DNA from: Chinchilla lanigera
Taxonomy: Eukaryota > Chordata > Mammalia > Rodentia > Chinchillidae
Length of the DNA: 64,000 nucleotides
Assembly (NCBI RefSeq): GCF_000276665.1
Contig: NW_004955402.1
Coordinates: 4,740,945 to 4,804,944 of the forward strand
Direction of reading: 5' to 3'
In this document: piece by piece, positions 21,643-32,754 of the stretch
Layout of the letters: every line of letters begins with the position of its first letter
Position numbering within the stretch: position 1 is the stretch's first letter
Translations under genes and position numbers: made by a program
The notes under the pieces: model-generated
The model's input: only the letters and a program-made list of their open reading frames with translations
Databases searched by the model: none
What the model was told of the DNA's origin: nothing

Positions 21643-22599
21643 CAACCCCAAAGCCCACCTCCCTGCTCTGTTCACCTCTTGGGGTTCCCACTCTCTTTTT
21701 GATTTAGTCTCTGGCTCAAGATGACTTTGCTGTTGCCAGCTCATTATTATGGTTTGGAGCATATATTTCTCTATTTTATGCAGAATGCATAGCTGTTCCT
21801 GGCTGAGAGACTCGGGCAACACGCCTCCAGCAAGACCAGCAAAACCTGAGAATCCCTACGATCTTGTGAGACAGAGATGATTGCTTCTGCTCTTTTGCAA
21901 CCAATGTGTGAGTGTTCGTATTTAAGGGTTTCATCGTGATAGAATTGGACCGTAAAATAAGGCTCAGTGACGTGAGTGCTGGACAGATGAAACCAACAGC
22001 TTTCTCTGTTCAGAATTTTTCCTAAGCAGACTCAAATTCACACAGGGAGAGCAGCTTGCAGACTGAAATCCTGGGGGAGTGTTGCCTCTGTGACTCTGGC
22101 ATGGGCATTAGCCTGTCAAACAAGAACTATCAGACCTGATGGAGAGGAATGCAAGCATCTCATCGCAGAAGGAGAGCAGAGCCCTTTCACAGTTGTCATC
22201 GGTGAAGGTCTTCACCCCACTGTCTTGTTAAATGGGGCAAATGTCTTCTTTGTGTGCCTGACGAAGTGGAAAACTCAGTCTGAAATTGGCCCCCTGTCCT
22301 TCAGATTGCCTGTCCAGTTAAGTTTCGAAGGAAACTCACCATAAACATTTTTGTTTCATCATATTTAGGACATTAGAATGCTCATCCCTCAAAAATTAAT
22401 CAAACATGTTCCAGATCATACTAAGAAATTAAACCTTCAACAAATCTATCCTTGTGAATTCGATAAAACAGTAGGGATAGATCACCATTGCAGCAGACAC
22501 AGTGAACTGAACGGGGTCAAAGACAGCACCTTAGCTGTCTTTGTTTAGGGCTGTCCTCTTTAAAACCTTGTATGACTAAGAGAAACAGACCCCAAGTCT
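21641..22599. other. Unassigned; possible upstream retroviral sequence
   Basis: No landmark recognised. Because the segment after 22600 is retroviral, part of this interval may be decayed gag, but I see no matrix or capsid motif that I can defend. Confidence 0.35.
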
Positions 22600-23010
22600 G
22601 ATTCCCAGGGCCCCAGGAAGAACTTGATGACTGCATTCATCTGCTACCACTGTTAAAAGCCAGGCCACCTCAAGAGGAACTGCCCTAAGAGGCCCCATGG
22701 GCCATGCCCTGAATGCAAAGGTGACCACTGAAGATTGGTCTGCCCTCTGAAGTGGAGGCCTCAGAGGTCAGACCCATCCTACCAGTTAGTCCAACAGGAA
22801 TGAGGGGGCCCATGGCATACTCTGCCTTCTCCCTCTGGCCAGACTGTCATCTCCATGGAGGAGCCCTGGGTAATCATGACTATGGAGGAACAAGAAAACA
22901 GTCTGTTGCTAGACACAGGTGCAAGTCTCTCAGTCCCTCTTTTCAGTCCTGGCCTTCCTTCTAGCCATCAAACCTCAGTGACAGGAGTCACTGGTGAAAA
23001 GGTAATACAC
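22600..23010 (+). pseudogene. Class I (gamma-like) endogenous retrovirus relic: nucleocapsid + protease
   Basis: One frame carries a perfect C-x2-C-x4-H-x4-C zinc knuckle (Cys codons at 22642, 22651, His 22666, Cys 22681). A second knuckle of the form C-x2-C-x3-H-x4-C follows (22705, 22714, 22726, 22741), then an aspartic-protease active site LLLDTGAS with the Asp codon at 22912. The shortened second knuckle is known from HERV-H-like class I elements. The same frame has stops at 22654, 22729 and 22801. The last lies between gag and pro and could be the original gag terminator; the other two fall inside the knuckles and are disabling. No reverse transcriptase or LTR was recognised nearby. A dead remnant. 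Confidence 0.82.
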
Positions 23011-23071
23011 TATTTTTGACAACCCTGAGGCTGTAACTACTTGTTAGATCCTTCTTGCATATCTCTGTCTT

Positions 23072-23440
23072 CCTGAGAAAGTGCTTTGAAGATACCACCA
23101 TGTATTATAGCAGCCATTGATATTTTCCTACTAATCTATCCATAACTCTGTAATGTTATTTCATAAATGGATGTATGTTTATTATTATGTGTTTCCTACA
23201 ACAACATTGAAAATAGTTAATGATTATTCAATAGGTCACTCATGTATAGCTCTATTTATTTTCTTTAGAAGCCACTTTGAAGATACCAAAGTATAGTACA
23301 ACTACTGATAATCTCCTACCTCTTTTGTCTGTAGCTCACTATTATTTGTCTATTTGTTTTCCTGAGAAACTACCTTGTAGATAACAATATGTAAAACAAT
23401 AACCACTGATAATTTCCTACCACTTTGTCTGTAATTTGGT
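23072..23440. repeat. Degenerate ~95-100 bp tandem repeats, 3 clear units
   Basis: CCTGAGAAA...CTTTGAAGATACCA...ATTGATATTTTCCTAC at 23072-23142 recurs at about 23261-23330 (CTTTGAAGATACCAAAGTAT...CTGATAATCTCCTACC) and at 23361-23431 (CCTGAGAAACTACCTTGTAG...CTGATAATTTCCTACC). Starts are spaced 189 and 100 bp, so a fourth decayed unit may lie at 23160-23260. It directly follows the retroviral relic. Confidence 0.75.
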
Positions 23441-24013
23441 AAGCCCCCCCTATTATTATGTTATCCTTCTTTTACTCTTTAAAATAAAAAAAGAAAACCT
23501 TCTATGGAAACCAGAAATTTCTGGCAAAATAGAACACGTTCACTCTGTTAATTACTCCTTATGGCATTTTGAGTCCAGCTGGGATTTGACAAATTTTTAG
23601 ACTTCACAAGTAGACATCTTTGTGAAACCCTGTGGATTTATACGTTGTCACAGTGGTGTCAGGGCTGTGTCATGGGGTGAAGCTGTCTCCCTCTTCATGT
23701 GATAGATGCTGCTGTCCTCCTGTGTAACTCGGGCAGTGTGGGGTCCACTCCTGTGAGCACAGCTTTTAGGGTAGAGCCAGCCTATGTTGGGATGACTGCA
23801 TTTTGGCTCAAGGTTAAGGCAATGCATTTCTCTTCCAGCTCACCTCTATTTTATGCCATTTCATCATCACAATCAAGGAATCAGATGAAAAATAATTCAT
23901 CCATGGAATCTGTCAGGGGAGACAAGAAGTGCATGTGTGCCTGTACCCGCTCGTGTGTGAAATCAGACAGTGGCAGTTAACGCTGTGTACAATCATCTCG
24001 GGGCGTGCTGTGC
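23441..24013. other. Unassigned sequence
   Basis: Mixed composition, no recognised repeat or gene. Confidence 0.45.
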
Positions 24014-24105
24014 AAACGTTTGAAGGCAAACTGGCCACACAGAGGACTCCTAACTATGCCTGAAGAGCCGTCTCCCTTGGAAAAGATACAGAGCACCAGT
24101 ACTTT
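24014..24105. repeat. 92-bp direct repeat, copy 1
   Basis: AAACGTTTGAAGGCAAACTG...GAGCACCAGTACTTT, very similar to 24926-25016 (912 bp downstream, same orientation). The two differ by scattered substitutions without large gaps. I do not recognise a repeat family. Confidence 0.9.
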
Positions 24106-24925
24106 GCTACTAAGCTTTAAGAGTTTGGATTAAATGCCATCTCATTAAAGAGCCAAGTAAAATTTAGATTTAAGATTCTTGGAGATCACTTCAACAGTTT
24201 AGTTGCAGGAGTTCATCTTCTGGGCATGGTATGTTTTTGACTACTAATTCTAAAATATGATGAAATCACCTGAACTTCTTTTGGGAAGACGTCAGAGTTT
24301 AAACATGTGCGTGCATGCACGCAGTTACAGTTGTAGGTATCGCTGCTCTGAACCCAGAAGGTCAGTGGGGTTGGCAAAGTGCAACTAATATAGTAGTTTT
24401 TTCAGTTAGGGTTCTTAAATTTTGATAAGAAAATGATTTGGGGTTTTTGGTTGGAATATACAGGTCATTTTTCTTTAAATCTTGACTTTGGACTATTTTA
24501 GGAAGTATACCAAATAATTGTGTCTTTAAGAATACAAAGAGATCATCCTCAGACTCTTGTAGCTGTGTGTGCTGATTTTATTAATAAGGAGGGCAGCACT
24601 GGACCATCAGTAGGGCAAATAGGGTGAATTGTTTGGCCAGGGACAGTGAGGGTTTTGCTCAATTAACTTCATTCTCCTAGTGCTGGATGCAGTCAACAGC
24701 ATGAGTTTACTTCTTAGATGATCAACTGGAATTTGGGGCATTTAGCTGCTGCCATATAATTTATTTTTTAAAAAAGAGAACATTCTAGCAAAATTAAAAA
24801 TTACTATTTTAATCCTGAGAGAGATCAGTGGTTTCCAACAAGGAATGATTTTGAAAATGCAGTTGTAGCCTGAATTATAACTCTCACACTGGACAACTAA
24901 TTTGTAGCTATATATAATTATTTTA
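24106..24925. other. Unassigned spacer between the two 92-bp copies
   Basis: AT-rich, no recognised elements, no LTR-like polyadenylation layout in the flanking copies. Confidence 0.45.
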
Positions 24926-25016
24926 AAACGTTTGAATGCAAACTGGCCACTTAGAAGACTCCTAACTACGCCTAAAGAGCCATCTCCCTTTGAAAAGAGA
25001 CAGAGCACCAGTACTT
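24926..25016. repeat. 92-bp direct repeat, copy 2
   Basis: AAACGTTTGAATGCAAACTG...GAGCACCAGTACTTT. It is followed at once by a GA-rich stretch (25017-25082, GAGGAGGAGGAAGAGAGG) that copy 1 lacks. Confidence 0.9.
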
Positions 25017-25082
25017 TAGAAAAGAGGAGGAGGAAGAGAGGAGAAAAGTTGTAGAAGGAGCAGGAAGGGGAGGAGGGGAGAA

Positions 25083-25629
25083 CACTGGTGGTGACAATAA
25101 CGACAATGAAATGCTGCATGCAAACCCACTCCTTGGAAAAGAAGCAAACATGTTACAGACGCCACACACCTGCTGTGGGAGACACTGCTGCTGGCTCACC
25201 ACACCACCATTGTCTCTTCTCCTCTTTGATCACGGGGTCCCACTGCCAGCTGGGCATGTGGCCATCTAACTACAAGACTATCTGCGCAGACCTCTACCGC
25301 AGCAGTGAGATCTGAGCAGAATGTGGGAGATCTGTACACATCTCGGCCGAGGAGGCCGAGGCTCACACCCTGGACAAAGTAGCTCAGGATTTCTGACAAA
25401 GCAAATTCAGATTTCTCAGGTCACGGAGCTTGCTGCTGGCCTTTGCATGCTTCTTTTACATGAGGAAATGGAGGCAAAAAAAAAAAAAAAAAACAAAACT
25501 GAGTGTTTTATTCAAAATCAGAAGGCCTTTTAGGACCAAAGCAAGTCTAGAATTCATGACTCCTTGCTCTCATTTTACTTCCTTCTGTTGCCCTAATTCT
25601 CTTTATCCAACTGAAATTACCTCACCAGC
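25083..25629. other. Unassigned; includes a poly(A) run
   Basis: A run of about 18 A at 25475-25492 may be the tail of something I cannot identify. Otherwise unremarkable. Confidence 0.4.
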
Positions 25630-25765
25630 GTCTTCACCATATTAGTGATCACTAACGCTTCCTGACCATCTATGATGTGGGAGACACTCCTGTAAGGTGT
25701 TTGGCTGTGTTAATCCCATTAAGACTCTCAGCTCCATGGAGTAAATACTACTTTCTTGGCAATGA
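25630..25765 (-). mobile_element. MIR SINE, antisense
   Basis: CTAACGCTTCCTGACCATCT, GGAGACACTCCTGTAAGGTG, TTAATCCCATTAAGACTCTC and GGAGTAAATACTACTTTC match the antisense of the MIR 3' half through core ('gtgccaggcactgttctaa ... atcctcacaacaaccct ... taggtactattatt'). Confidence 0.7.
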
Positions 25766-26809
25766 CCGTAAGGAAATTCTCCTTGATAGATATTCTGGAT
25801 CCTGCGGTTAAAATACTGTACAATCCAGCTCTAGGATGCTCCTCAGAAGAGGATGCACTGTTGGTGGGGAGGATGGCTTTGTTACCTCTCGTGGCTGGTG
25901 CTTCATGCTTGTGGTACTAGGATGGCTGATAGGAAAAAGCTTCTTTTGTGAGCGTCTTTATAAGATGTGATCAACTATGGTGAATGTGGTTGCCAAGTGG
26001 CACCCAATGGAAAGCAGGCTCATAAAAACATGACAGGGTGGCTGGCATTGCTCACTGGCAGGACTAAACCCTAAATCCGCTGTCAGAGTGACTTAAAGTG
26101 AAAATCACAGTCACAGAACCTCATTAAGAAGATTGTTAGCTTTTTCTTTTTCCAGGTGGTGAGACCAAGTATTTCAGAAAACCCTCTAGGACCTCTGAGT
26201 TGGCACTCGGAAGGGCTGCAGGCCAGTAGCCCTTTTGCAGAGAGAAGGCAAAGCCGGTGCTCACACCCAGTCTTCAGTCGTGCCTGGCCAGTGGGTCTGC
26301 CCAAAGGTGGGCACCCGAGGAGGCAGGAGTGCACGCTCTCTGGGGAAAGGGAAGGTGGAGATTGTGCTCAGTGTGACCCCCGCAGCGGCTGTGACCTGTG
26401 TCCCCTGGGAGAACAGGAGTCCGGAAAGTGCGGAGACAAGCAAGCAGCAATGCAAAGGAAAGCTGTTTTTTAGAGTTGTCCCGGAGTAGTCATTCAAACA
26501 GAGATGGAAGAGGGAGCGATGTTTTCACAGAGAAGGGAACTGTGCCTGTCCCCAGGTCACAGGCACACAGAGCTCCACAGGTTTGGCTTCGATGGAAGCC
26601 GCAGAGCCTAGAGCCATACATGAGTCTAGGGGCTGTTGCTAAGGCCTAGAAGATGTTGCTAAGGGTTTCTCTTTCTGAAGCCATAAAGGAGGAACTTAAT
26701 ACTTAAGGATTCGTGAGACGGGTAGCAGATTCTGCCTGAGACCAGAGATTCTAACTGGCAGTGCGCACACTTGCCCTGGAGGGGAAATCAAAGATTCAGA
26801 TCTTGTAGC
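25766..26809. other. Unassigned sequence
   Basis: Overlapping short frames on both strands at 26083-26497, no domains. No repeats recognised. Confidence 0.45.
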
Positions 26810-27240
26810 TCAAGGAGAGACTTTAAAATCCTTCAACGATTTCCTATTGCTCTAAAAATACAATCTGAGGCTTTGTCTCCCGCTCTAGGGTTGAGCATGC
26901 GCTGGTTCCCACCGTCCTTGCCTCTCTCTCACCTCCCCATCGGCTGTCCCCTGGGCCCAGGCTCCATGAGCTCCGCCCACCCCTCCGGTCCCCTCTCTTC
27001 CATCCCTGTGCGCCCCGCCCCAAGCAGCTTCTCCACCAGGACTCCAAAGTGGCCTCCTTAATTGCCTACTTCCTCATCCCTCCGCATTTGTTACAGCCTC
27101 TAATTATTTGGTTTATTCATCCATTTGTTTGACGTGAAGCCTTGTTTATTTATCTCTCTCCACTAGAATATTTACCCATTCCAGCCCTTGTTTATTCCAG
27201 CCCTGCCAGGAACAGGGCTGACAGGGAAAGAGACAAGTGC
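26810..27240 (+). mobile_element. L2, 3' part
   Basis: TTTAAAATCCTTCAACGATTTCC (26822), CCTCATCCCTCCGCATTTG (27073), and TTTATTTATCTCTCTCCACTAGAATATT (27147) match the L2 3' region in order ('cttaaaacccttcagtggctcccc ... tctgtctcccccactagaatgtaagc'). Diverged and non-coding. The middle holds GC-rich sequence typical of the L2 ORF end. Confidence 0.7.
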
Positions 27241-28429
27241 AGCTTTACCCCTTCAGACCTGGCCCGAGAGAGGGAGCGTGTGCTAAGTAAGCCGCGCACC
27301 TGGTGTGTTAGGTGGTGACGCTTCCCAGGGAAAACAGAGTGGGGACAGCGATTTCAGGGACAGTGGGGGGCTGTCGGGGAGCAGAATCTGTACTGTTTCT
27401 CCCTTGGCCCAGAAGCCATGCCTGTGTTAGGTGTCAGCAGAAGTGATTAGAGGGAAGGAGGAGAAATGACAACGTTTCCACCACAACCAAAGTGTTGCAG
27501 GGAGGATGAAAAGTGGGGAAAATTCTTTAAATTTCGTTGTTTTGAGACTCCCTTTCTGCACCAAATACAGTATTTCCTTACCTCTGGTGGAGCTGACAGT
27601 GAGATGAGTAGACAATAAGATAGTAAATGTTCACGTCAACTCCTAAGGGGCACCTTGGCATAGGACGGATCCCAGCGGTGGAAAATGTCAGTCTTCCAAT
27701 CAAGGAACTATTTTAATGAACTTTTGACAGGTGACCAGTGAGGAAAGCATGATTTTTCGTTTGGGTTTCAGCCAAAGCACTCGCTTGGTGATTCAGTCCA
27801 CAGGGACCCTGTCGCCTGCAAGCAGTAAACAATCTACAGGAAAAAGTGCTCAGGGAGGGGGAGACAGATGTGGCTGCTCCACAGGGACACTCAGGTCTCA
27901 GGTGAAAGAGTCTTGAGGTGCTCACGAACTAGTCCAACACGTGGTGCAGGAGCCTATGGTCACAACGTAAAACAAAGACTTTCTGTAGGAGAATTTTAGA
28001 TATGACCCTGTGAAGAGGAACTCATAGAGGGAGTGGTGCTCATTATAAAGAAAGCTCAGTGTATTCTGCATTTAACACATCCTGTCTGCACTTAAAACCA
28101 GTGTATAATCTCCTGAAGCATGTGTGTGACAAATAAGCCGACAGCGAGGAGTCCTCCTCTGCCAGATGCTTCGGGAACAAGGAAGCTGTTGGTTTGGTCC
28201 TCCATAACATGCCTTTAGGCCTGGACCAACAACCACAAAGTGTTTCCTTACACAACAATATCGGAAAATCCAGCCTTCACCTCTCAGGCTCGAAACATGT
28301 TATAATAAGCTCTCAGCGATGGTTCCCATAGCTCGCAGAGCCTACGGTTTGGTTGCATGGAGTACTGCTTTTAAATTGTCATGGCTGTTGGCCTAGGAAT
28401 TCTTGCTGTCATGGAATTCTGCTTGTACT
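27241..28429. other. Unassigned sequence
   Basis: No repeats or coding evidence recognised. Confidence 0.45.
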
Positions 28430-28665
28430 TCCTTGAGACTGCTTAATTATTCATGCTAAGTAGAGAATGCTATTAATTATTCAATTAATCCCCCTCTGTG
28501 GTAAAATGTTCATTGAATTCTTATTATGCATTTTAGCTACCTAGTTAGACATAATTAGCCAAATAAATGATAACTCTCTGTTTTTCAGGAACCATTCATG
28601 CATAGTGTTGGGCTTAAGAATGGATTACTAAATAAAGTATTATTAATTGCAACAGAATTGCTAAA
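28430..28665. promoter_or_regulatory. TAATTA-rich block, candidate conserved regulatory element
   Basis: AT-rich unique sequence with repeated homeodomain-type cores: CTTAATTATTCATGC (28442), ATTAATTATTCAATTAATCC (28471), ACATAATTAGCC (28550), ATTAATTGC (28644). ATTCATGC/CATTCATGCATAG POU-like words also occur. No interspersed repeat is visible inside, in contrast to the surroundings. Typical of developmental enhancers, but unproven. Confidence 0.35.
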
Positions 28666-29430
28666 GGCAGAGTCTAGCAGGTCATTGATCATGACCAAGA
28701 GATGGGAGATTTCTCTTTTATAGACTATTCAGGGTGCAACTTGGCCCACTCTTACAGTGCCAGCAAACCTTCCACATTTTCCCACCCACCCAGTAAGTCA
28801 ATAATGTGATAACAACTTAGAAAGTAGTTGTGAATCACCTGTGACAGGTCCAACACTTCATTTCTAAGTAAGAACCCAGCCCAAACCAGCTCGTATTGAA
28901 TTTGGGCTGCTCTTGCTCACCATTTCCCAATCCTTCACAGCTGCCCCTGCTTCCCAAAGGTGCAGCCTCACACCTGGGCTCACCTGTGCACACCTGTGCA
29001 GGCATCTTTCCCCCTAACCTGGGACTTGGTAGTCTGCTGTGCAGGATGCCGCTCCGTATTCACACCTGCAGTGTCTACAGTGTGGGAGTCAGCAGGGGGG
29101 GCTCACCCTTTTGTTCCCCAGAGAAGACAGTTCTGAGGTGGATTTCCTCAGGCCCTTCGGGCTGGGTGGGGCACTGAGCACCTGGGGGGGTGACCCCCTC
29201 TGGTGTGAGCTTCCCCTCCTGTTCTTTGATGTCCCAAAGCACAGTCCTGTTCTGCAATAAGCCACACACAGCTTTTGTCTCACTGCTGCTCTGTGAAGGA
29301 ACCCCGGCCCCTAACACTATTGGGTTATATCTTTCTGGCCAGAAGAAATACATCATTTCCCCCTCAAAGCCAAAACAGATACAATCCTGAGAGAAGACCG
29401 CTAAGCCAAAATTCAAGCCTGGAACCATGC
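28666..29430. other. Unassigned sequence
   Basis: GC-moderate. Long minus-strand frame 29075-29620 (181 codons) has a hydrophobic Val/Cys/Leu/Phe run from simple sequence and no domain. An ERV-LTR origin for 28870-29310 was considered but not supported. Confidence 0.4.
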
Positions 29431-29471
29431 TTGAAACAAACAAACAAACAAACAAACAAACAGAGACATAA
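29431..29471. repeat. (CAAA)n microsatellite
   Basis: AAACAAACAAACAAACAAAC over about 40 bp, then AGAGACATAAACAAAC. Confidence 0.95.
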
Positions 29472-30079
29472 ACAAACAATGCCATAGGACTCAGAAAACA
29501 GGCACCAGGTAGACGGATCTGGTCACTCATTTGTCTGCCCGACGACAGGGCACCTGTCACAAGGGCTTTCTGCCAGGGTAGGTGCACAGGGGAAGGGGAG
29601 CTGGTGGCTGCCTCAGTCACCCCCTCTTGGGCATCTAACTAGAGGGCTAGGACCACAGAGTCTGGCTCTCACAAGGCTTCCAGCCATCATGGTTTCTCCT
29701 GTGCCAGCTGCTGCCAGGCTGGAGGGCTGAGTGCCATATGGGGAGATAAACCCTTCCAGCTCCAGTTCCCCCAGCTTCTGGTACTGCAGTGCACTCCTTG
29801 GGGGCCGGCTCCTGCCACATTCCCTGCAAGAAGGTCCTGTGACACGGCCGAGCTTCTGGGTAGGCTCAGAAGGACATTGAGGTCCTTTCTCCCCAGGAGC
29901 TGGTCTCAGACTGGCCAGGGGCTTTCTGGTGCACACAAGATGTGTCTCTCCCTTAGATGTGAAGCAAGAAGCAAATTTTACAATCCATGGTCACTCACAC
30001 CTGAAATCTCCAGCTAATCTAGCTTGAACTCTTTCTCATGAACTTTTATTCATCCCCAAATCTCAAAATAGTTTCAAGG
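29472..30079. other. Unassigned sequence
   Basis: No repeats or gene recognised. The open frame at 29613-29936 on the minus strand has no domain. Confidence 0.45.
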
Positions 30080-30135
30080 GTCTTGGAACTATTAGAACCC
30101 AGGGCACTCTATCACTGAGCTACACCCCCAGCTAG
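30080..30135 (-). mobile_element. ID SINE fragment, antisense
   Basis: GAACCCAGGGCACTCTATCACTGAGCTACACCCCCAGC is the antisense 5' part of an ID element (B box to A box). The poly-T tail is missing, so it is truncated or diverged. Confidence 0.75.
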
Positions 30136-30214
30136 CCTAATTAGTTTTAAAGCACAGCGTATCAATAAGAAAAATAGTTTAAATGCCAGACATTACTTTG
30201 AGAGTTTTAAGACT

Positions 30215-30800
30215 CTGAATAAAAAAGGACCACTTCTACACTGTTGTGGGAATGGAAGCTATACAACCACTATGGAGAGTCCTCATACAACTAAAACTAG
30301 AAATTCCATTTAACCCAGCTATTCCCTTTCTGGGTATCTTCTCAAAAGAGTTAAAGACATCATATTACAGTGATCCATGCTCACCCGTGTTTATAGCAGC
30401 ACAACCCATAATAGCCAAATCTTGGAAGTGGCCGTATGTCCATCAACAGATGAAGGGATAAAGAAACCACGGTATTTACACACCATGGAGGACTACTCTG
30501 CCATAAAGAAGGACTAATTTGATAAATAAGGGACAAAATGAAAGATAATAGGAAGAAGGGAGATGGATCTTTCTAAAAGAGAAAGGAGATTAGAAGATGG
30601 GGGAGGAGGATGGAGGGGAGAGGAGGGGATGAACAGAGGAACTGGCACGTGTTGTGCACACAGATCAACTCCACACGAGGGATGGGCACTCCGTGTACTA
30701 CACAATTGTGCTAATAAACTAAGGTAATATGTGTATATGTACATATAAAAGTCAACACTAAAAAAAACTTTAAATAAAAGAAAATTGCACAATTTTTTAA
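30215..30800 (+). mobile_element. L1 3' end (ORF2 C-terminus + 3' UTR)
   Basis: CACTGTTGTGGGAATGGAAG, CATTTAACCCAGCTATTCCC, TTTATAGCAGCACAACCCATAATAGCC and CATAAAGAAGGACTAATTTG mark the C-terminal ORF2. It is followed by a purine-rich 3' UTR (30515-30640), AATAAA-like signals and an A-rich tail near 30775-30800. 5'-truncated. The frame at 30246-30461 is an ORF2 remnant. Confidence 0.9.
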
Positions 30801-31786
30801 AGCAAAGAAACAAGCCACAGAGGTGGAGAGCAGCCAGAGCCCAGGGTGGCTGTCTCCAAGGCCTGTAATTTTAGAGAAGGGCTGGGAACAAGGGAGCGAC
30901 CGAGGCCAGGATTCCAGACAGACCCGTACTTTCAGGAGAGATTGCCTAGTGGGTGGCTGGATTCCAAACATCCTCCTCCAGAGTGGAGTTCTATTCATCT
31001 GGAGACCTATCCGGTTTTATAATTACTGGCCTTTTTATCTTAATTTTGGAACCAAGTTAGTCTTTCTTTTTATGGGACGTGTCACATCCTGGCTTAATTG
31101 CAAAAATTTCCATTTAACAAAAGCCCCATTGTTAATAATATCATTCAGCCCAACATACTAAATTGAATACTGGTTATACTGCCCTCAATTTTAAGTACTC
31201 CGGGGCTTATAAAAACCTCTGCAATGACATGAATTTGATGGGATACACTTGCTGCTTGGGCCCTTCCTTGCCTGGGACTCTGCCAGGCTCCCTTTGATTC
31301 TTTATTTTGCCTGGAGGTCTTGGCTTTTCTGCCTCCCTTTGCCCTTTCAAAGTGGAGGTTCTCTGAGGCACAGCCTCTACCCTGCAGCCTCTTGGCAAGC
31401 ATTTCCAGGGGTTCACAACTCCACTCACAGGTTAAGGGACATTGATGCAGCCCCCACTGCTCAACACCCCTGCACAGTCACCTTGGTTTCCCAGCCAGCA
31501 TTGCAACATCTGCCATTGCTTCTGAGTCTGTTAATAATTGCTCAGTAAAAGTTCTAGGAGGCCATTGTTCTGCACGGGGCTTCTATGTGGGGTTCCAACA
31601 GACCAGGTTAGAAATCAGAATGGAATCACTCATGCTAACAAGCCGCATATCCATACCAAAACTAAGTTGGTACCTGACCTTCCAAAGAATGACAATAGCA
31701 CAATTCTCAGAATAGCCCAGTTTCAATCAGCATGATAATGAAGTTCTCTCCACTTCAATCCTCACTGATTAAAAATAGTGACTGAA
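30801..31786. other. Unassigned sequence
   Basis: No repeats or coding evidence recognised. Frames at 30823-31161 and 31249-31548 have no domain. Confidence 0.4.
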
Positions 31787-32335
31787 TGTTGGAGCCACAG
31801 TGAAGCGGCTCTGAGCAGGATTTAATATTAACTAACTGGCTTTTCATGTTTATGTGTGAGGTTTCCCAAGGCCTAGGCCCCTGTCTGGAGATGGGCAGTG
31901 GACTCCTAGTAAGTGAACATCTGTGAGTCACTGGTCCTTCCTGAGGCCTGTATTGATTGTGCTGTGAAGTTGGGACATCTCAATGGACAAGATAAGGCCA
32001 CAGCTGAAGATGTTGGTTCCAATCCCAATTCACTAAAAGCAGACTGTAGCTGCAAACATCTCACTCCTGCTGGGAAGGCCTTCCTGGAGATAACATAGTT
32101 CTCCTAAATTAACATAAAGTATTACTTGGAGAAGTCCTTAGAGGGATTCCCAAGTCCTGCCCAGATTCCTGCACTTTCTTCAGTACTGCCCTCCTTTGCT
32201 TAAAAACCTAATAAATACGGGCTGCCCAGAGAAGTTGTTTGCCTTAGCCCCAGAATTCTGATAAAGGGTTTGGAACCTCTGGGAGCCCTGAAATCATTTC
32301 ATTTTTCTCATTTATTTAAGCCATTGCTGTTCACT
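31787..32335 (+). mobile_element. Possible solo LTR, uncertain
   Basis: It begins TGTTGGAGCCAC. A promoter-like block reads CTTTGCTTAAAAACCTAATAAATACGGGC (32198-32225), that is a TTAAAA box beside an AATAAA signal. It is followed by a G/T-rich stretch and ends near TTTAAGCCATTGCTGTTCA. This layout fits a retroviral LTR, but I cannot name a family and found no target duplication. Confidence 0.3.
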
Positions 32336-32754
32336 CATTTGGGAGACTGTGGGCCTGATCAGTCTGCAACAACTAAAGGATAATATTAATGTGATAACTG
32401 AATTAACATGAACTGAACTTGTCTTCTGTTTCTCTGTGGTTCTGTCTTCCAGTCCCCAGCTTACAGGGCAAGTAGGTCTGAACTGACCAATCAGCTCTTG
32501 GCTCTGTGTTTCTGCTTTTTTTTCACCATTTTCTGTCTGTAAAACTGGCCTCCTGAGTTCAACTTGTGGGAACACGTATTCTGCTTAATGGAAAGAAGGG
32601 CAACCTCATTCCCGACTCACAAATAAATCTAATGAAGATCTTTAAGTTTAATTCATTGTAATTTCGTCTTTTAGTGCTTTTCAGTAGACTTTTTAAAAAA
32701 GTCCCAGCCATTGCCTGCTTTCCTCTTCCTTTCTGTTTTTTTCTCTGCCACACC
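32336..32754. other. Unassigned sequence
   Basis: AT-rich, nothing recognised. Confidence 0.45.

Noticed and set aside
23072..23440. CRISPR-like regularly spaced repeats
   Set aside because: Units are degenerate, unequal in spacing, without constant-length spacers or cas genes, and in a eukaryotic context.
28870..29310. Possible gammaretroviral solo LTR with CAATAAG signal
   Set aside because: Only a weak CAATAAG and T-rich/CCCC context. No LTR termini or target duplication, so not called.
29075..29620. 181-codon minus-strand frame with a hydrophobic segment
   Set aside because: The hydrophobic run comes from the (CAAA)n tract read in antisense. No domain, no homology recognised.
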